Source: Desulfovibrio sp. (GTDB lineage: Bacteria; Desulfobacterota; Desulfovibrionia; Desulfovibrionales; Desulfovibrionaceae). From it: a DNA stretch of 64,000 nucleotides. Both the position numbers and the translations under genes were made by a program. Location of the stretch: assembly GCA_030145055.1 (NCBI GenBank), contig JAQYWK010000002.1, positions 62,001 to 126,000 on the forward strand. The letters run 5' to 3'. The notes beneath the pieces were generated by a model. The model did no database searches and was not told the DNA's origin. It saw only the letters and a program-made list of their open reading frames with translations. Of this stretch, positions 17,829 through 26,553 are shown one piece after another; position 1 is the first letter of the stretch; each line of letters begins with the position of its first letter.

Positions 17829-19364
17829 ATGTCGAAATCGAAAGCACCCGCGAAAGACGGGAAACTTAAGATTGCCATTGACCCGGTTAGCCGGATCGAA
17901 GGCCACCTCAAAGCTGAGGTTACTGTTAAAGACGGAAAAGTTGTTGATGCCTGGCTTACAGGCGGTATGTACCGTGGTTTTGAGAACATCTTAGTTGGTC
18001 GCGATCCTCGTGATGCAGCTCAGTTGACTCAGAGACTTTGTGGTGTATGTCCAACAGCTCATTCCACTGCATCTTGTTTGGCCCTTGATGATGCTTGTGA
18101 CGTAAAACTTACCAGCAATGGTAGAGTTACAAGAAACCTCATCTTTGGTGCTAACTACTTGCAGTCCCACATTCTGCATTTTTATCATCTAGCAGCTCTT
18201 GATTTCGTTAGAGGACCAGGTAAAGCACCTTTCGTTCCTCGTTTCGATCATCCTGATCTTCGTTTGGATGAAAAAACTAACGCAGTTGCAGTTGACCAGT
18301 ACATTAAGGCTCTTGAAGTACGTCGCGTCTGCCATGAAATGGTAGCACTCTTCGGCGGAAAAATGCCTCATATCTCTGGTCAGGTTGTAGGTGGAACCAC
18401 TGAAATTCCTACTAAGGAAAAGCTTGCAGAATATGCTAGCCGCTTCAAAGACGTACGGAAATTCATTGCAGAAACTTACCTGCCTACCGTTTACTTGATC
18501 GGATCTGTTTATAAAGATCTGTTCAGCATCGGTGGTGGTTACAAGAACTGTATGTCATACGGTGTATTCCCAATGGATGACAAGGGTGGCGATAATGTCC
18601 TCTTGAAATCTGGTGTTTACATTGACGGCAAAGATTCTAAGTTTGATCCTGCTCTTATCAAAGAGTACGTTAAATACTCATGGTTCAAAGACTCTTGCTC
18701 TGATCTCCATCCGAGCGAAGGCAAGACTGTTCCAGATATTCACAAAGAAGGCGCTTACAGCTTCGTTAAAGCTTCTCGTTACAATAAGAAGCCTGTTGAA
18801 GTTGGCCCTCTTGCACGTATGTGGATCCACAACCCAGAACTCAGTGATATCGGTAAAAAACAGCTTAAAGACCTTTTCGGTATCAAAGCTGTTAAATTCC
18901 GCGATCTCGGAGAAGACATGGCGTTTTCTCTCATGGGTCGTCACGTTGCACGTGCTGAGGAAGCTCTCATTGTTGCTGATGCAATCAATGATACTTGGCT
19001 CAAGGATGTTAAACCCGGCGAAGAAACTTTCGTTGAGTCTAAGATTCCTGCAACTGGTGAAGGCATCGGTTTCACCGAAGCTCCTCGCGGATCATTACTG
19101 CACTATGTGAACATTCAAGACTCCAAAGTAGCTAATTACCAGCTTATGCCTGCTACTCTCTGGAATACCAATCCTCGCGATGACATGGGTCAGCGTGGAC
19201 CGGTTGAGGAAGCCCTTATCGGCTGTCCTGTTCCAGACACTGGAAGTCCTGTAGATATATCAAGGATCATTAGATCCTTTGATCCATGACTAGGCTGTGC
19301 CGTGCACGTGTTGCACGCAGAGACTGGTAAGACAACAGTTCATCACATTCAGGAAGGTTGCTAA
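17829..19364 (+). CDS. hysA: Periplasmic [NiFeSe] hydrogenase large subunit, selenoprotein
   Basis: 511 residues if TGA at 19287-19289 is read as selenocysteine (U487). Without readthrough the frame stops at 486 residues, right after DP and before the catalytic motif. Downstream in the same frame come LGCAVHVLHAETG and a TAA stop, giving DP-U-LGCAVH, the [NiFeSe] version of DPCxxCxxH. The other nickel ligands are Cys71 and Cys74 (RLCGVCPTAH), and Cys490 pairs with U487. Cleavage by the maturation protease is expected after His493, removing 18 residues. The subunit oxidises or evolves H2, probably passing electrons to periplasmic cytochromes c. TAGGAG lies before the ATG, 24 bases after hysB. 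Confidence 0.95.
19287..19325 (+). promoter_or_regulatory. UGA selenocysteine codon with candidate SECIS hairpin
   Basis: The TGA is followed 12 bases later by GTGCA (19302-19306), a 5-base loop, and TGCAC (19312-19316). The stem can be extended by C-G, G-C and T-A pairs around a bulged C. Its placement inside the coding sequence, directly after UGA, is where bacterial SECIS elements recruit SelB. Structure judged by eye. Confidence 0.55.
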
Positions 19365-19435
19365 GTTATCTAGTATAACTTAGTCGGGATTTAGTCCTGC
19401 CTTACTTTTGTGAGAATGTTTTGGATTACTAATAG

Positions 19436-19473
19436 CTCCCGGGCGCAGGATTTTTCCCGTGTCCGGGAGTTTC
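19436..19473 (+). other. Hairpin between hysA and hysD
   Basis: CTCCCGG (19436-19442) pairs with CCGGGAG (19463-19469), with further G-C pairing inside, followed by TTTCATTT. It could be a partial terminator or a processing site that lowers protease expression relative to the structural genes. The 185-base gap between hysA and hysD holds no other visible feature. Confidence 0.5.
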
Positions 19474-19549
19474 ATTTCAGGACGGTTTTATTTGAATTCC
19501 GCCGATACAATTGAGAATGGATTCATGTAATCTGTTCAAAGGATTAAAA

Positions 19550-20026
19550 ATGAAGAAATTGCTTGTTTTAGGTGTTGGTAATATTCTGCTTATGGATGAG
19601 GGCGTGGGAGTGCATGCTATTCACGCTTTGCAGAAAGAAGAATGGCCTGAAAATGTTCACATGGTTGACGGTGGAACATTCACACAGGATCTTTTCCATG
19701 TTCTAGAAGGGTATGATGGACTTCTCGTACTTGATATAGTTCATGCCGATAAAGATCCTGGAACAGTATATATTTTTGACGAGGATGATCTTGTGAAGAA
19801 TGATTCACAGCGCTTGTCTTTGCATGATATTGACCTACTTGATTCATTGGAGATGGCGGGAACAGTTGGCAAGAGACCTAGAATGCGCGTAATCGGTATG
19901 GAGCCTAAAAGCTATACTGAGTGGAGTCTAGAATTAACTCCTGAAGTTCAGAAAACTTTCCCACATTTTCTAAATGTTGCAAGGAAAGAAGTGAATAGAT
20001 TTCTTGAAGAGTTTAAAGAAGACTAG
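19550..20026 (+). CDS. hysD: Hydrogenase maturation protease (HyaD/HybD family)
   Basis: A 158-residue endopeptidase that trims the C-terminal tail of the hydrogenase large subunit after nickel insertion. The nickel-sensing residues known from HybD are matched by Glu17 (LLMDEGVGVHA), Asp62 (LLVLDIVHAD) and His92 (RLSLHDIDLL). The ATG at 19550 has AAAGGA 6 bases before it; an upstream in-frame ATG at 19511 lacks this and would add a non-conserved extension. The position after hysA makes the selenoprotein HysA its natural substrate. The symbol is assigned from context. Confidence 0.92.
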   Translation: MKKLLVLGVGNILLMDEGVGVHAIHALQKEEWPENVHMVDGGTFTQDLFHVLEGYDGLLVLDIVHADKDPGTVYIFDEDDLVKNDSQRLSLHDIDLLDSLEMAGTVGKRPRMRVIGMEPKSYTEWSLELTPEVQKTFPHFLNVARKEVNRFLEEFKED

Positions 20027-20040
20027 TTGGATATTTGGTA

Positions 20041-20080
20041 AGCGGAACCGGGATCTATGGGCACCCCGGAACCGCTTTAA
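20041..20080. terminator. Terminator-like hairpin after hysD
   Basis: AGCGG-AA-CCGGG pairs with CCCGG-AA-CCGCT, two 5-bp GC-rich stems around an AA/AA internal loop, followed by TTTAAGTTT. It lies between convergent genes hysD (+) and the CBS gene (-). Confidence 0.7.
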
Positions 20081-20082
20081 GT

Positions 20083-20520
20083 TTATTCTTCGTTTTGTTC
20101 TAAAGCTTCCATAAGGCTGATGGTCAGCTTCAAAAAGTCGGCTTCAGTTAAAATTCCGGTAAGTTCATTTTCCTCGTTCACTACGGGCAAACAACCGTAT
20201 TTGTGATTAAGAAGCAGATCGGCGGCTTCTTTGAGCAATGTGTCGGCTGTGACTGTCTTGATGCCAGTTCTCATTATTTCACCGACAGGAATTCCAGAAT
20301 CAATTTCACCTTGAGTTGCTGGGTCGATTTCAGCTAAATGCGAAATTGTAGCTCCCAGTATATCTCTGTGGGTGATGAGTCCTATAAACATCCTTTTTTC
20401 ATTTACTATCGGAATATGCCTAATTCTTTGAAGATCCATCAGGGAGCGGGCCATCTTCAGCGTATCACTCTCATTTAGGGTGAACAGATTGGTGGTCATT
20501 AAGTCTCTAACTTTAAGCAT
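20083..20520 (-). CDS. CBS-domain pair protein
   Basis: A 145-residue cytoplasmic protein made of two CBS domains (residues about 5-60 and 80-140): VRDLMTTNLFTL...RIRHIPIV...LIGLITHRDIL and IMRTGIKTV...YGCLPVVNEENELTGILTEADFL. CBS pairs bind adenosine nucleotides and usually regulate a partner; no effector domain is attached here. The start at 20520 follows a perfect AGGAGGGG; the frame continues to 20544 but the longer start has no such site. The target is unknown. Confidence 0.88.
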   Translation of the reverse strand: MLKVRDLMTTNLFTLNESDTLKMARSLMDLQRIRHIPIVNEKRMFIGLITHRDILGATISHLAEIDPATQGEIDSGIPVGEIMRTGIKTVTADTLLKEAADLLLNHKYGCLPVVNEENELTGILTEADFLKLTISLMEALEQNEE

Positions 20521-20780
20521 AGTCCCCTCCTTTTCCTTAGTCATAATCTCTCTTTATGAAGCTTATGTTTCAAGTGGCTGATACATTAAATTGAAGTTTA
20601 ATCGTTTAATAGCTGTATTCAGGTTGACGTGGCCCTAAAAATCTGATTTTCAACATCAAACGATAATATTTATGTCGTTGTCTTAATACTACCTCATAAT
20701 TGAGGACTAACAAAGAATTTTTTGCAAACTGTTACAAATATATAGTTTGTTATTGAGGCAGAGCCTCATCGGGAGATATT

Positions 20781-21425
20781 ATGCGGATTGATCCAAAGCT
20801 CCGCAGATCTAAAATGGTTGAGGAACAGATTGTTGCCCGTGGCGTGGCAGACAAAAATGTTCTTGACGCCATGCGGAAAGTTCCCAGACACTTATTTGTT
20901 CAGGGCGCACTTGCCGATCGCGCTTATACCGACAGCGCTTTACCCATAGGCGAAGGGCAGACCATCTCCCAGCCTTTTATTGTTGCTTATATGTCAGAGC
21001 TTCTACAGGTAAAGGCTGGTCATAAAATTTTAGAGATAGGTACAGGGTCCGGTTACCAGGCCGCCGTACTGGGTGAAATGGGGGCGGATGTCTTTTCTAT
21101 TGAGCGGATACGCAAACTTTTTATCTCAGCGCGAACTCTTCTTTTCAAACTCAGATATTTCAATATTAATCTCAAGCTAGATGATGGAACAATGGGGTGG
21201 CCGGACGAAGCTCCTTATGACCGCATAATTGTTACCGCTGGCGGGCCTGAAATTCCGCAATATCTTGTTGACCAGCTTGCCGATCCAGGAAGGATGGTTA
21301 TACCTGTTGGGGGACAAAAGCGTAAACAGCAGCTTATTCTCATTACAAAAGAAGACGGCAAAGTTACTGAAACAGATATGGGTGGATGTTCCTTTGTAGA
21401 TCTTGTCGGTAAACAGGGCTGGTAA
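20781..21425 (+). CDS. pcm: Protein-L-isoaspartate O-methyltransferase
   Basis: A 214-residue SAM-dependent methyltransferase. Motif I is [19 protein letters not shown], preceded by the family signature VPRHLF and the [15 protein letters not shown] segment. It repairs isoaspartyl residues in damaged proteins by methylating them in the cytoplasm. CGGGAG precedes the ATG. The downstream DUF368 gene starts 22 bases after the stop, so the two are probably co-transcribed. Confidence 0.95.
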   Translation: MRIDPKLRRSKMVEEQIVARGVADKNVLDAMRKVPRHLFVQGALADRAYTDSALPIGEGQTISQPFIVAYMSELLQVKAGHKILEIGTGSGYQAAVLGEMGADVFSIERIRKLFISARTLLFKLRYFNINLKLDDGTMGWPDEAPYDRIIVTAGGPEIPQYLVDQLADPGRMVIPVGGQKRKQQLILITKEDGKVTETDMGGCSFVDLVGKQGW

Positions 21426-21447
21426 TTATGGGGTTTCTGGAGGTTAA

Positions 21448-22407
21448 ATGAACTTAATTCAAGCATGGAATAACGGTCCGGGGCCGAACTCGATTCGAGA
21501 ATACTTAGTACTGATCCTTAAAGGATTATGTATGGGTGTTGCTGATATCATTCCGGGAGTGTCCGGTGGTACAATGGCCTTTATTACCGGTATTTATGAT
21601 CAACTTATTGATTCTATTCGTTCATTTAACGGTAGTTTTATTAAGAAGTTAATTAAATTCGATTTGACCGGAGCTATTGCGATTCCGCACTTGAAATTTA
21701 TAATTCCACTTCTTTTCGGCATTGTTCTGGCTATGGTTTCTATGGCGCGGATTATTCATGAACTTCTCCTCACTCATCCTGTACAGGTCTGGTCATTGTT
21801 TTTCGGGCTGATCGCATCCTCAATTCTTGTTGTAGGCAGGAGAGTTGGAAATTTTTCACTAAAAAATATTTTTTTCGGGGTGTTAGGGGCAATTTTCAGC
21901 TTTATTCTCGTTGGTTTGATTCCTGTTTCAACTCCTGATAGTTTGTGGTTTGTATTCATGTGTGCTTCTATTTCTATATGTGCCATGATCCTGCCGGGAA
22001 TCAGCGGGGCTTTCATACTGCTCCTGCTTGGCAAATATGAGTACATAACCGGAGCACTTAGAAACCCTGCAAATCCTGAAAATACAGCTATATTGATAGC
22101 TTTTGTTTGTGGCTGCGCTTTTGGAATATCTGTTTTCTCACGTGCTCTTCATTATTTTCTTGAAAAGCATCATGGTGTAACCGTCAGCATCCTTACAGGT
22201 TTTATGGCCGGTGCTATGCGGAAGATATGGCCGTGGAAAGAAGTCTTGGATTCAATCGTAGTTCGCGGCAAAACCCACGTTCTAAGTGAAGCGAATATTT
22301 TACCACCAGCATATGACGGTGATTTCGCAATGGCTGTCGGTTTTATGGTTGTCGGATTTGTGACAGTAATATTTTTGGAATGGGTATCTTCAGCTCAAAA
22401 AGGCTGA
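21448..22407 (+). CDS. DUF368 membrane protein, probable polyprenyl-phosphate transporter
   Basis: A 319-residue integral membrane protein with about eight hydrophobic segments. Two related glycine-rich motifs mark the internal repeat: GVADIIPGVSGGTMAFITGIY and MILPGISGAFILLLLGKYE. DUF368 proteins (named PopT in some species) have been linked to recycling of undecaprenyl phosphate across the inner membrane; assignment here is by family only. TGGAGG lies shortly before the ATG. Confidence 0.85.
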   Translation: MNLIQAWNNGPGPNSIREYLVLILKGLCMGVADIIPGVSGGTMAFITGIYDQLIDSIRSFNGSFIKKLIKFDLTGAIAIPHLKFIIPLLFGIVLAMVSMARIIHELLLTHPVQVWSLFFGLIASSILVVGRRVGNFSLKNIFFGVLGAIFSFILVGLIPVSTPDSLWFVFMCASISICAMILPGISGAFILLLLGKYEYITGALRNPANPENTAILIAFVCGCAFGISVFSRALHYFLEKHHGVTVSILTGFMAGAMRKIWPWKEVLDSIVVRGKTHVLSEANILPPAYDGDFAMAVGFMVVGFVTVIFLEWVSSAQKG

Positions 22408-22460
22408 TTTTATACGAGGGATAATTTCCCTTTAATCTAATATACAACAAAGGTAGAAAA

Positions 22461-23351
22461 ATGAGTTCATCATGTGGTTCCTGTTCAACAGGAAAAAAAG
22501 ACGACAAAAAACCAGATGCCGCCCATGCTCTTCAGAATGAGTTGATTTCTACAACTCTGAAGCGGATCAAATATAAAATTTTTGTTATGAGCGGCAAGGG
22601 CGGAGTTGGTAAAAGCTCCGTTGCGGTAAATATTGCAGCAGCACTCGCAGACAAAGGCTTTAAAGTCGGTATTTTGGACGTTGATATTCATGGTCCAAGT
22701 GTTCCTCATCTTCTCGGAATCACTGGGCAGCTTGAAGTTGAACGTGGCAATCTTGTAGTTCCTAAAAAAGTGAACGACAACTTACATGTTGTTTCTATGG
22801 AATCTCTGCTAAAAGATCCTGATCAGGCCGTGCTCTGGCGCGGACCTATGAAGACTTCTGCTATCAGACAGTTTGTTTCTGATGTTCAGTGGGGCGACTT
22901 GGATTTCCTAGTTGTTGATTCCCCTCCAGGAACAGGCGATGAGCCCATGACAGTGCTTAAGACTATTCCTGAGTCTCTCGCTGTTGTTGTTACGACTCCG
23001 CAGGAGATTTCTCTTGCTGACGTTCGTAAAGCTATCAATTTCCTCCAGTACGCTAAAGCGAATATCATGGGCGTTGTTGAAAATATGAGTGGTCTTGTTT
23101 GTCCTCATTGCAATGAGCAGATTGATCTGTTCAAAAGAGGTGGCGGGGAAGAGCTTGCTAAAAAATACGGCTTGCCTTTCCTTGGAGCTATTCCATTAGA
23201 CCCGACTGCCGTTGTTGCCGCTGATCTTGGCAAGCCTGTGGTTCTTCTTGAAGAGAGTTCTCCTGCTAAAACAGCGTTTAGAGCTCTTGCAGATAAAATC
23301 GCCGAAGCTGCTGCAAGTAGTCTGGAAATTGCTTCCAGTACGCACACTTAG
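22461..23351 (+). CDS. mrp: Mrp/NBP35 family Fe-S cluster carrier ATPase
   Basis: A 296-residue cytoplasmic P-loop protein. An N-terminal Cys pair (Cys5, Cys8 in SSCGSC) precedes the deviant Walker A KGGVGKSSVAVN, then DVDIHGPSVPHLLG, DSPPGTGDEP, and a C-terminal CxxC (GLVCPHC) that would hold a bridging [4Fe-4S] cluster in the dimer. Family members load Fe-S clusters onto target proteins. The N-terminal cysteine motif makes it closer to the NBP35-like branch than to minimal Mrp. AAAGGTAG precedes the ATG. Confidence 0.92.
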   Translation: MSSSCGSCSTGKKDDKKPDAAHALQNELISTTLKRIKYKIFVMSGKGGVGKSSVAVNIAAALADKGFKVGILDVDIHGPSVPHLLGITGQLEVERGNLVVPKKVNDNLHVVSMESLLKDPDQAVLWRGPMKTSAIRQFVSDVQWGDLDFLVVDSPPGTGDEPMTVLKTIPESLAVVVTTPQEISLADVRKAINFLQYAKANIMGVVENMSGLVCPHCNEQIDLFKRGGGEELAKKYGLPFLGAIPLDPTAVVAADLGKPVVLLEESSPAKTAFRALADKIAEAAASSLEIASSTHT

Positions 23352-23400
23352 GCTTTTTTTGCTGGCTTTGTTAGAGCCTATAGTTATAAGTATTGATTTG

Positions 23401-23434
23401 TTACAGGGAGTTTGAAATATAACTCCCTGTAATT
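23401..23434. terminator. Palindromic hairpin after mrp
   Basis: A 12-bp perfect stem TTACAGGGAGTT / AACTCCCTGTAA with an 8-base loop. The following bases (TTAAAATC) are only weakly T-rich, so termination may be inefficient. Confidence 0.6.
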
Positions 23435-23518
23435 AAAATCGTATAATATCTTTCAAGGTACGTTTTGATCGAAATCTCTTGGTGCCTTGAATTAATGTTT
23501 TTTGAACCGGGACACGCT

Positions 23519-24064
23519 ATGCTTAATCTCGCTAATTCACTTACTCTTGGTCGCATATTTACGATCCCTGTTATCGTGGTTCTTCTTTATTACCCTAACC
23601 AGATTACGCTATTTCTTGCGTGCTCGTTGTTTTTTCTGGCATCTCTCACAGATATTTTTGACGGGTATATTGCCCGCACCCAGAATCAGGTGACAACTTT
23701 AGGTAAATTTTTAGATCCCTTAGCGGACAAGCTTTTAATCAGCTCTATTTTGATTATGTTGACTCAAATAGGCTATGTTGAGGCTTGGATATCTATTGTA
23801 ATTATCTGCCGCGAGATTGCAATTACGGGGCTTCGCGCCATTGCTATTGATATGGGTCTTGTGCTTGCTGCGGACAATTTAGGTAAACTTAAAACCGTGG
23901 TTCAATCCCTTGCTTTAGGGGGATTGCTGTTGCATTATCGTTACCTTGGTATGGATATGCATGTAGTCGGAACATGGATACTTTATGTAGCATTGGTACT
24001 TACTGTGTATTCCGCAGGTAATTATATGTACAATCTGCATAAAATTTGGTTAACTAGCGAATAA
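23519..24064 (+). CDS. pgsA: CDP-diacylglycerol-glycerol-3-phosphate phosphatidyltransferase
   Basis: A 181-residue integral membrane enzyme making phosphatidylglycerol phosphate. The CDP-alcohol phosphotransferase signature is complete: DIFDGYIART, then GKFLDPLADKLL. Four or more hydrophobic helices follow. The ATG at 23519 was chosen (GGGA 6 bases before; MLNLANSLTLGRI is the normal family start) over upstream in-frame TTG and ATG codons. The nearby ftsB-type gene makes this an envelope-related cluster. Confidence 0.92.
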   Translation: MLNLANSLTLGRIFTIPVIVVLLYYPNQITLFLACSLFFLASLTDIFDGYIARTQNQVTTLGKFLDPLADKLLISSILIMLTQIGYVEAWISIVIICREIAITGLRAIAIDMGLVLAADNLGKLKTVVQSLALGGLLLHYRYLGMDMHVVGTWILYVALVLTVYSAGNYMYNLHKIWLTSE

Positions 24065-24103
24065 TTTTTTGAGTAATTAAATAATTCTCAAGTTGGGTGC
24101 ATC

Positions 24104-24382
24104 ATGACCAGTATTGATCGAAGTAATCTTGTTCTTAGGCTTAACAACTGTCTTGAGACCATTCTTGAGCTTGAACAAGCGCTTGAAAAGCTTGATTTAA
24201 ACCGTAATTTTCTTGAAGAGCTTGAACTTCTTAAGGAGTTTATGCAAAAAATTGAGAAGGTTCAGGTCACTGAAGATGACGTGCTGAGAATTGAGTCTGC
24301 TACAGGTAATTTTCTTGATGAACTTAAGGAACCACTTAGCCACCTTGATTCTTCTGATAAACTTTTTATGCGTCTACAGTAG
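24104..24382 (+). CDS. Small helical protein of unknown function
   Basis: A 92-residue, Leu/Glu-rich, almost wholly helical protein without signal peptide or membrane segment. Heptad-like spacing (LETILELEQALEKLDLNRNFLEELELL) suggests a coiled coil. No family is recognised. It lies 9 bases before the ftsB-like gene and is probably translated with it, which hints at a cell-division or envelope link; this is inference from position only. Confidence 0.7.
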   Translation: MTSIDRSNLVLRLNNCLETILELEQALEKLDLNRNFLEELELLKEFMQKIEKVQVTEDDVLRIESATGNFLDELKEPLSHLDSSDKLFMRLQ

Positions 24383-24391
24383 GAGTTCATA

Positions 24392-24718
24392 GTGCTGAGG
24401 CGTAGATTTTTGCTTGGGCTTTTAGTTTTAATCAATTTAGTTTTGCTCCTGCGGCTTGGTCTTAGTGAGCAGGGCGTTTTTGGTTATCTTGATCTTGATA
24501 AAAAAGTTCTTGAGCTTGAACAAAAAATTGAAAAAGCCGATAGTCGTACACTTGAACTCAGTAGAGAAATTAGACGGCTGAAATCTGATAGAGCTTATCA
24601 GGAAAAAATTATCAGAAGTCGAATGAACTATGTCAAAGAGAACGAATTGTTGTATATTTTCCCGGATAAAGTGAAGCTACAGAAACAGGGAGCGACAGCA
24701 GATGCAAAGCAAAATTGA
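24392..24718 (+). CDS. ftsB: FtsB/DivIC-like septum formation protein
   Basis: A 108-residue bitopic membrane protein: a short basic N-terminus (MLRRR), one membrane helix (FLLGLLVLINLVLLLRLGL), a coiled coil (LDLDKKVLELEQKIEKAD), and the family end RSRMNYVKENELLYIFP. It fits the FtsB/DivIC family of the FtsQLB divisome complex. The start codon is GTG, preceded by TAGGAG. The 3' end overlaps the next gene by 17 bases, so translation is coupled. Confidence 0.85.
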   Translation: MLRRRFLLGLLVLINLVLLLRLGLSEQGVFGYLDLDKKVLELEQKIEKADSRTLELSREIRRLKSDRAYQEKIIRSRMNYVKENELLYIFPDKVKLQKQGATADAKQN

Positions 24719-25574
24719 GTGGTATCAGGAAGTATTGGCCCTCGAACCCAGCTCTAAAGTGTTTTTTCCTTTAGCCCGTCTCTATGTTGAAATCGGTAAT
24801 CTTGAAAAGGCAGTAACTGCGCTTAGGATGGGTCTGGATAGACATCCTGACTATCTTGAAGCACGCTTGCTCCTTGTTGAAACCCTTACCAAGTTGGATA
24901 GAGATTCAGAAGCCAAGGCCGCAGTGGCTCCTTTTACAAGACTTTTTTCTTCGTATCCTTCCTTTTGGAAAATGTGGGGAGACTCCGTTTCAGAAGGAAA
25001 TACTGACGTTGCCTGCGCAATGGCTTTCCTGTTTTCAGCGCTTAACGGTAGTCCTCTTTCTTGGTCCGAGGTTATGTCTGAGGGGATCAATAAACTTACG
25101 GGTATAAGTCCACTTTCTAAGGGGCAGTCCAAAGCTGAAGTTTCATCCTCCGGATCATCAGAAACTAACACTTTCGATGAACTTGCTGATAGTGATGTGC
25201 TTTCTCGTGAAATAGAGCAGGCAGCAGCTCAGATTGACACTGATAATGAGTACAGTGATGGGTCTTTGACCTCCTCTGTTGCCATGGATAGCCTAAGAAC
25301 AAGAACCATGGCTGATGTTTTGGCTTCTCAAGGTGAGTTGGTGGCAGCACTTGATATTTATCGTGAGCTTCTTTCCAGAGCAGAGGAAACCCAGAAAGAC
25401 GAATTGCTGATGGTTATGTCTGACATTTCATCCAAAATTAGCAATGGACAGAGCAACTGCATTGGTGATGAGTGTAGTGAGGACGATGATCCCTACATAA
25501 AACATGCAAAAAATAAACTGATGAGTACACTTGAAATTCTTGCAGAAAGGCTTGAAGCACGTGCTGCTCGGTAA
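24702..25574 (+). CDS. TPR-repeat protein
   Basis: A 290-residue protein without signal peptide. The N-terminal third is TPR-like (WYQEVLALEPSSKVFFPLARLYVEIGNLEKAVTAL, split over helix pairs), followed by an acidic, Ser-rich middle. A further TPR-like unit near the end (MADVLASQGELVAALDIYRELL) precedes an acidic C-terminus (CIGDECSEDDDP). CAGGGAGC precedes the ATG, inside the end of ftsB. It is probably a cytoplasmic scaffold; the partner is unknown. Confidence 0.85.
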   Translation: MQSKIEWYQEVLALEPSSKVFFPLARLYVEIGNLEKAVTALRMGLDRHPDYLEARLLLVETLTKLDRDSEAKAAVAPFTRLFSSYPSFWKMWGDSVSEGNTDVACAMAFLFSALNGSPLSWSEVMSEGINKLTGISPLSKGQSKAEVSSSGSSETNTFDELADSDVLSREIEQAAAQIDTDNEYSDGSLTSSVAMDSLRTRTMADVLASQGELVAALDIYRELLSRAEETQKDELLMVMSDISSKISNGQSNCIGDECSEDDDPYIKHAKNKLMSTLEILAERLEARAAR

Positions 25575-25660
25575 TAGTTTTCCTCTTTCATTATAAAATA
25601 AAATTTTCAAATAATTATATAAGAAGTGCTGTCTCTTATTGTACAGCATTCGGGTTTAAT

Positions 25661-26464
25661 ATGAGATTTAAAAATTCAGTGCGATTTATCGTGCTTTTTG
25701 TTTTGGTGATGTTTATGATGTTTGCCAGCGGCTGTGAATACGGCAGTAAAGTGTGGCATGATGCACAGGAAGCAGTTAATCCTAATCCTACTATAGACCT
25801 ATCAACAGGTGGGATAGAAGACGCAGACGATAATAAGCTTGCAATTCTGTTCACACCTGTCGATGAAAAAATCCTTTCATTGACATCATTTCTTTCAAAT
25901 ATTGATTCTCATCCTGACGAGGATTGGTTCAGGCTCTTGTTCATGCGCTTTCCATGGGTTAGTGGCGTATTTACTGTTGATGATGAGGCTTCAATTTTAG
26001 TCCGCTTACCAGAGCAGGGAATTAAGCCTTTTAAACCCGGACCGCTGATTGAATACGAAGGTAACTGGTCTGACATTAAGATGAAATCTTTCATCAACTA
26101 TTCAGAGTTTGGACCTGAGATGTATCTTTGCACTCCTTTTTTTAAGGATGCAGATTTCAAGGGGCTTGTAGTGGTCCATTTTGATCCTCGCATTCTGCTT
26201 AATTTTTGTCCTGATCCTAAAAAGTTGGTAATTATGCAGCCTGATGGCGGCGGAGTTTGGACTGGGGTCGAAAATTTTAATAAAGAAGCTTTTTTGAAGA
26301 TAGACTGGGATGCACTCCTTGATGAAGACGTTTCTGGCGTTACCAGGGTAGGCGAAAGTCGATTCGTCTGGCTTTCAAGGTACATAAGTGATACTCAGAT
26401 TGTTTACGTTACCAAAGCCGTTTCAGATGATGGTGACGAAGATGCGGATTTCTGGTTTTTTTAA
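25661..26464 (+). CDS. Lipoprotein of unknown function
   Basis: A 267-residue protein with a signal peptide and lipobox FASGC (Cys25 lipidated). The mature part has no family I recognise. It is acidic and Trp/Phe-rich, with segments such as DEDWFRLLFMRFPWVSGVFTVDDE and FKGLVVVHFDPR that recall a PAS/Cache-like ligand-binding fold; that resemblance is weak. It precedes fbp by 90 bases. No clear ribosome site is seen before the ATG. Confidence 0.75.
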   Translation: MRFKNSVRFIVLFVLVMFMMFASGCEYGSKVWHDAQEAVNPNPTIDLSTGGIEDADDNKLAILFTPVDEKILSLTSFLSNIDSHPDEDWFRLLFMRFPWVSGVFTVDDEASILVRLPEQGIKPFKPGPLIEYEGNWSDIKMKSFINYSEFGPEMYLCTPFFKDADFKGLVVVHFDPRILLNFCPDPKKLVIMQPDGGGVWTGVENFNKEAFLKIDWDALLDEDVSGVTRVGESRFVWLSRYISDTQIVYVTKAVSDDGDEDADFWFF

Positions 26465-26553
26465 AATTGTTTGGTGATAGACGTTCAATCTGGTATTATG
26501 CTGGACGAACCACCTTACATCCGCGCACTAGAGACATTCCTTTAGGAGGATAA

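Noticed and set aside
17829-19289. hysA as a 486-residue protein truncated by a stop (possible pseudogene)
   Set aside because: The TGA falls exactly at the catalytic Cys position and the frame continues with the conserved LGCAVH and tail, so selenocysteine decoding explains it.
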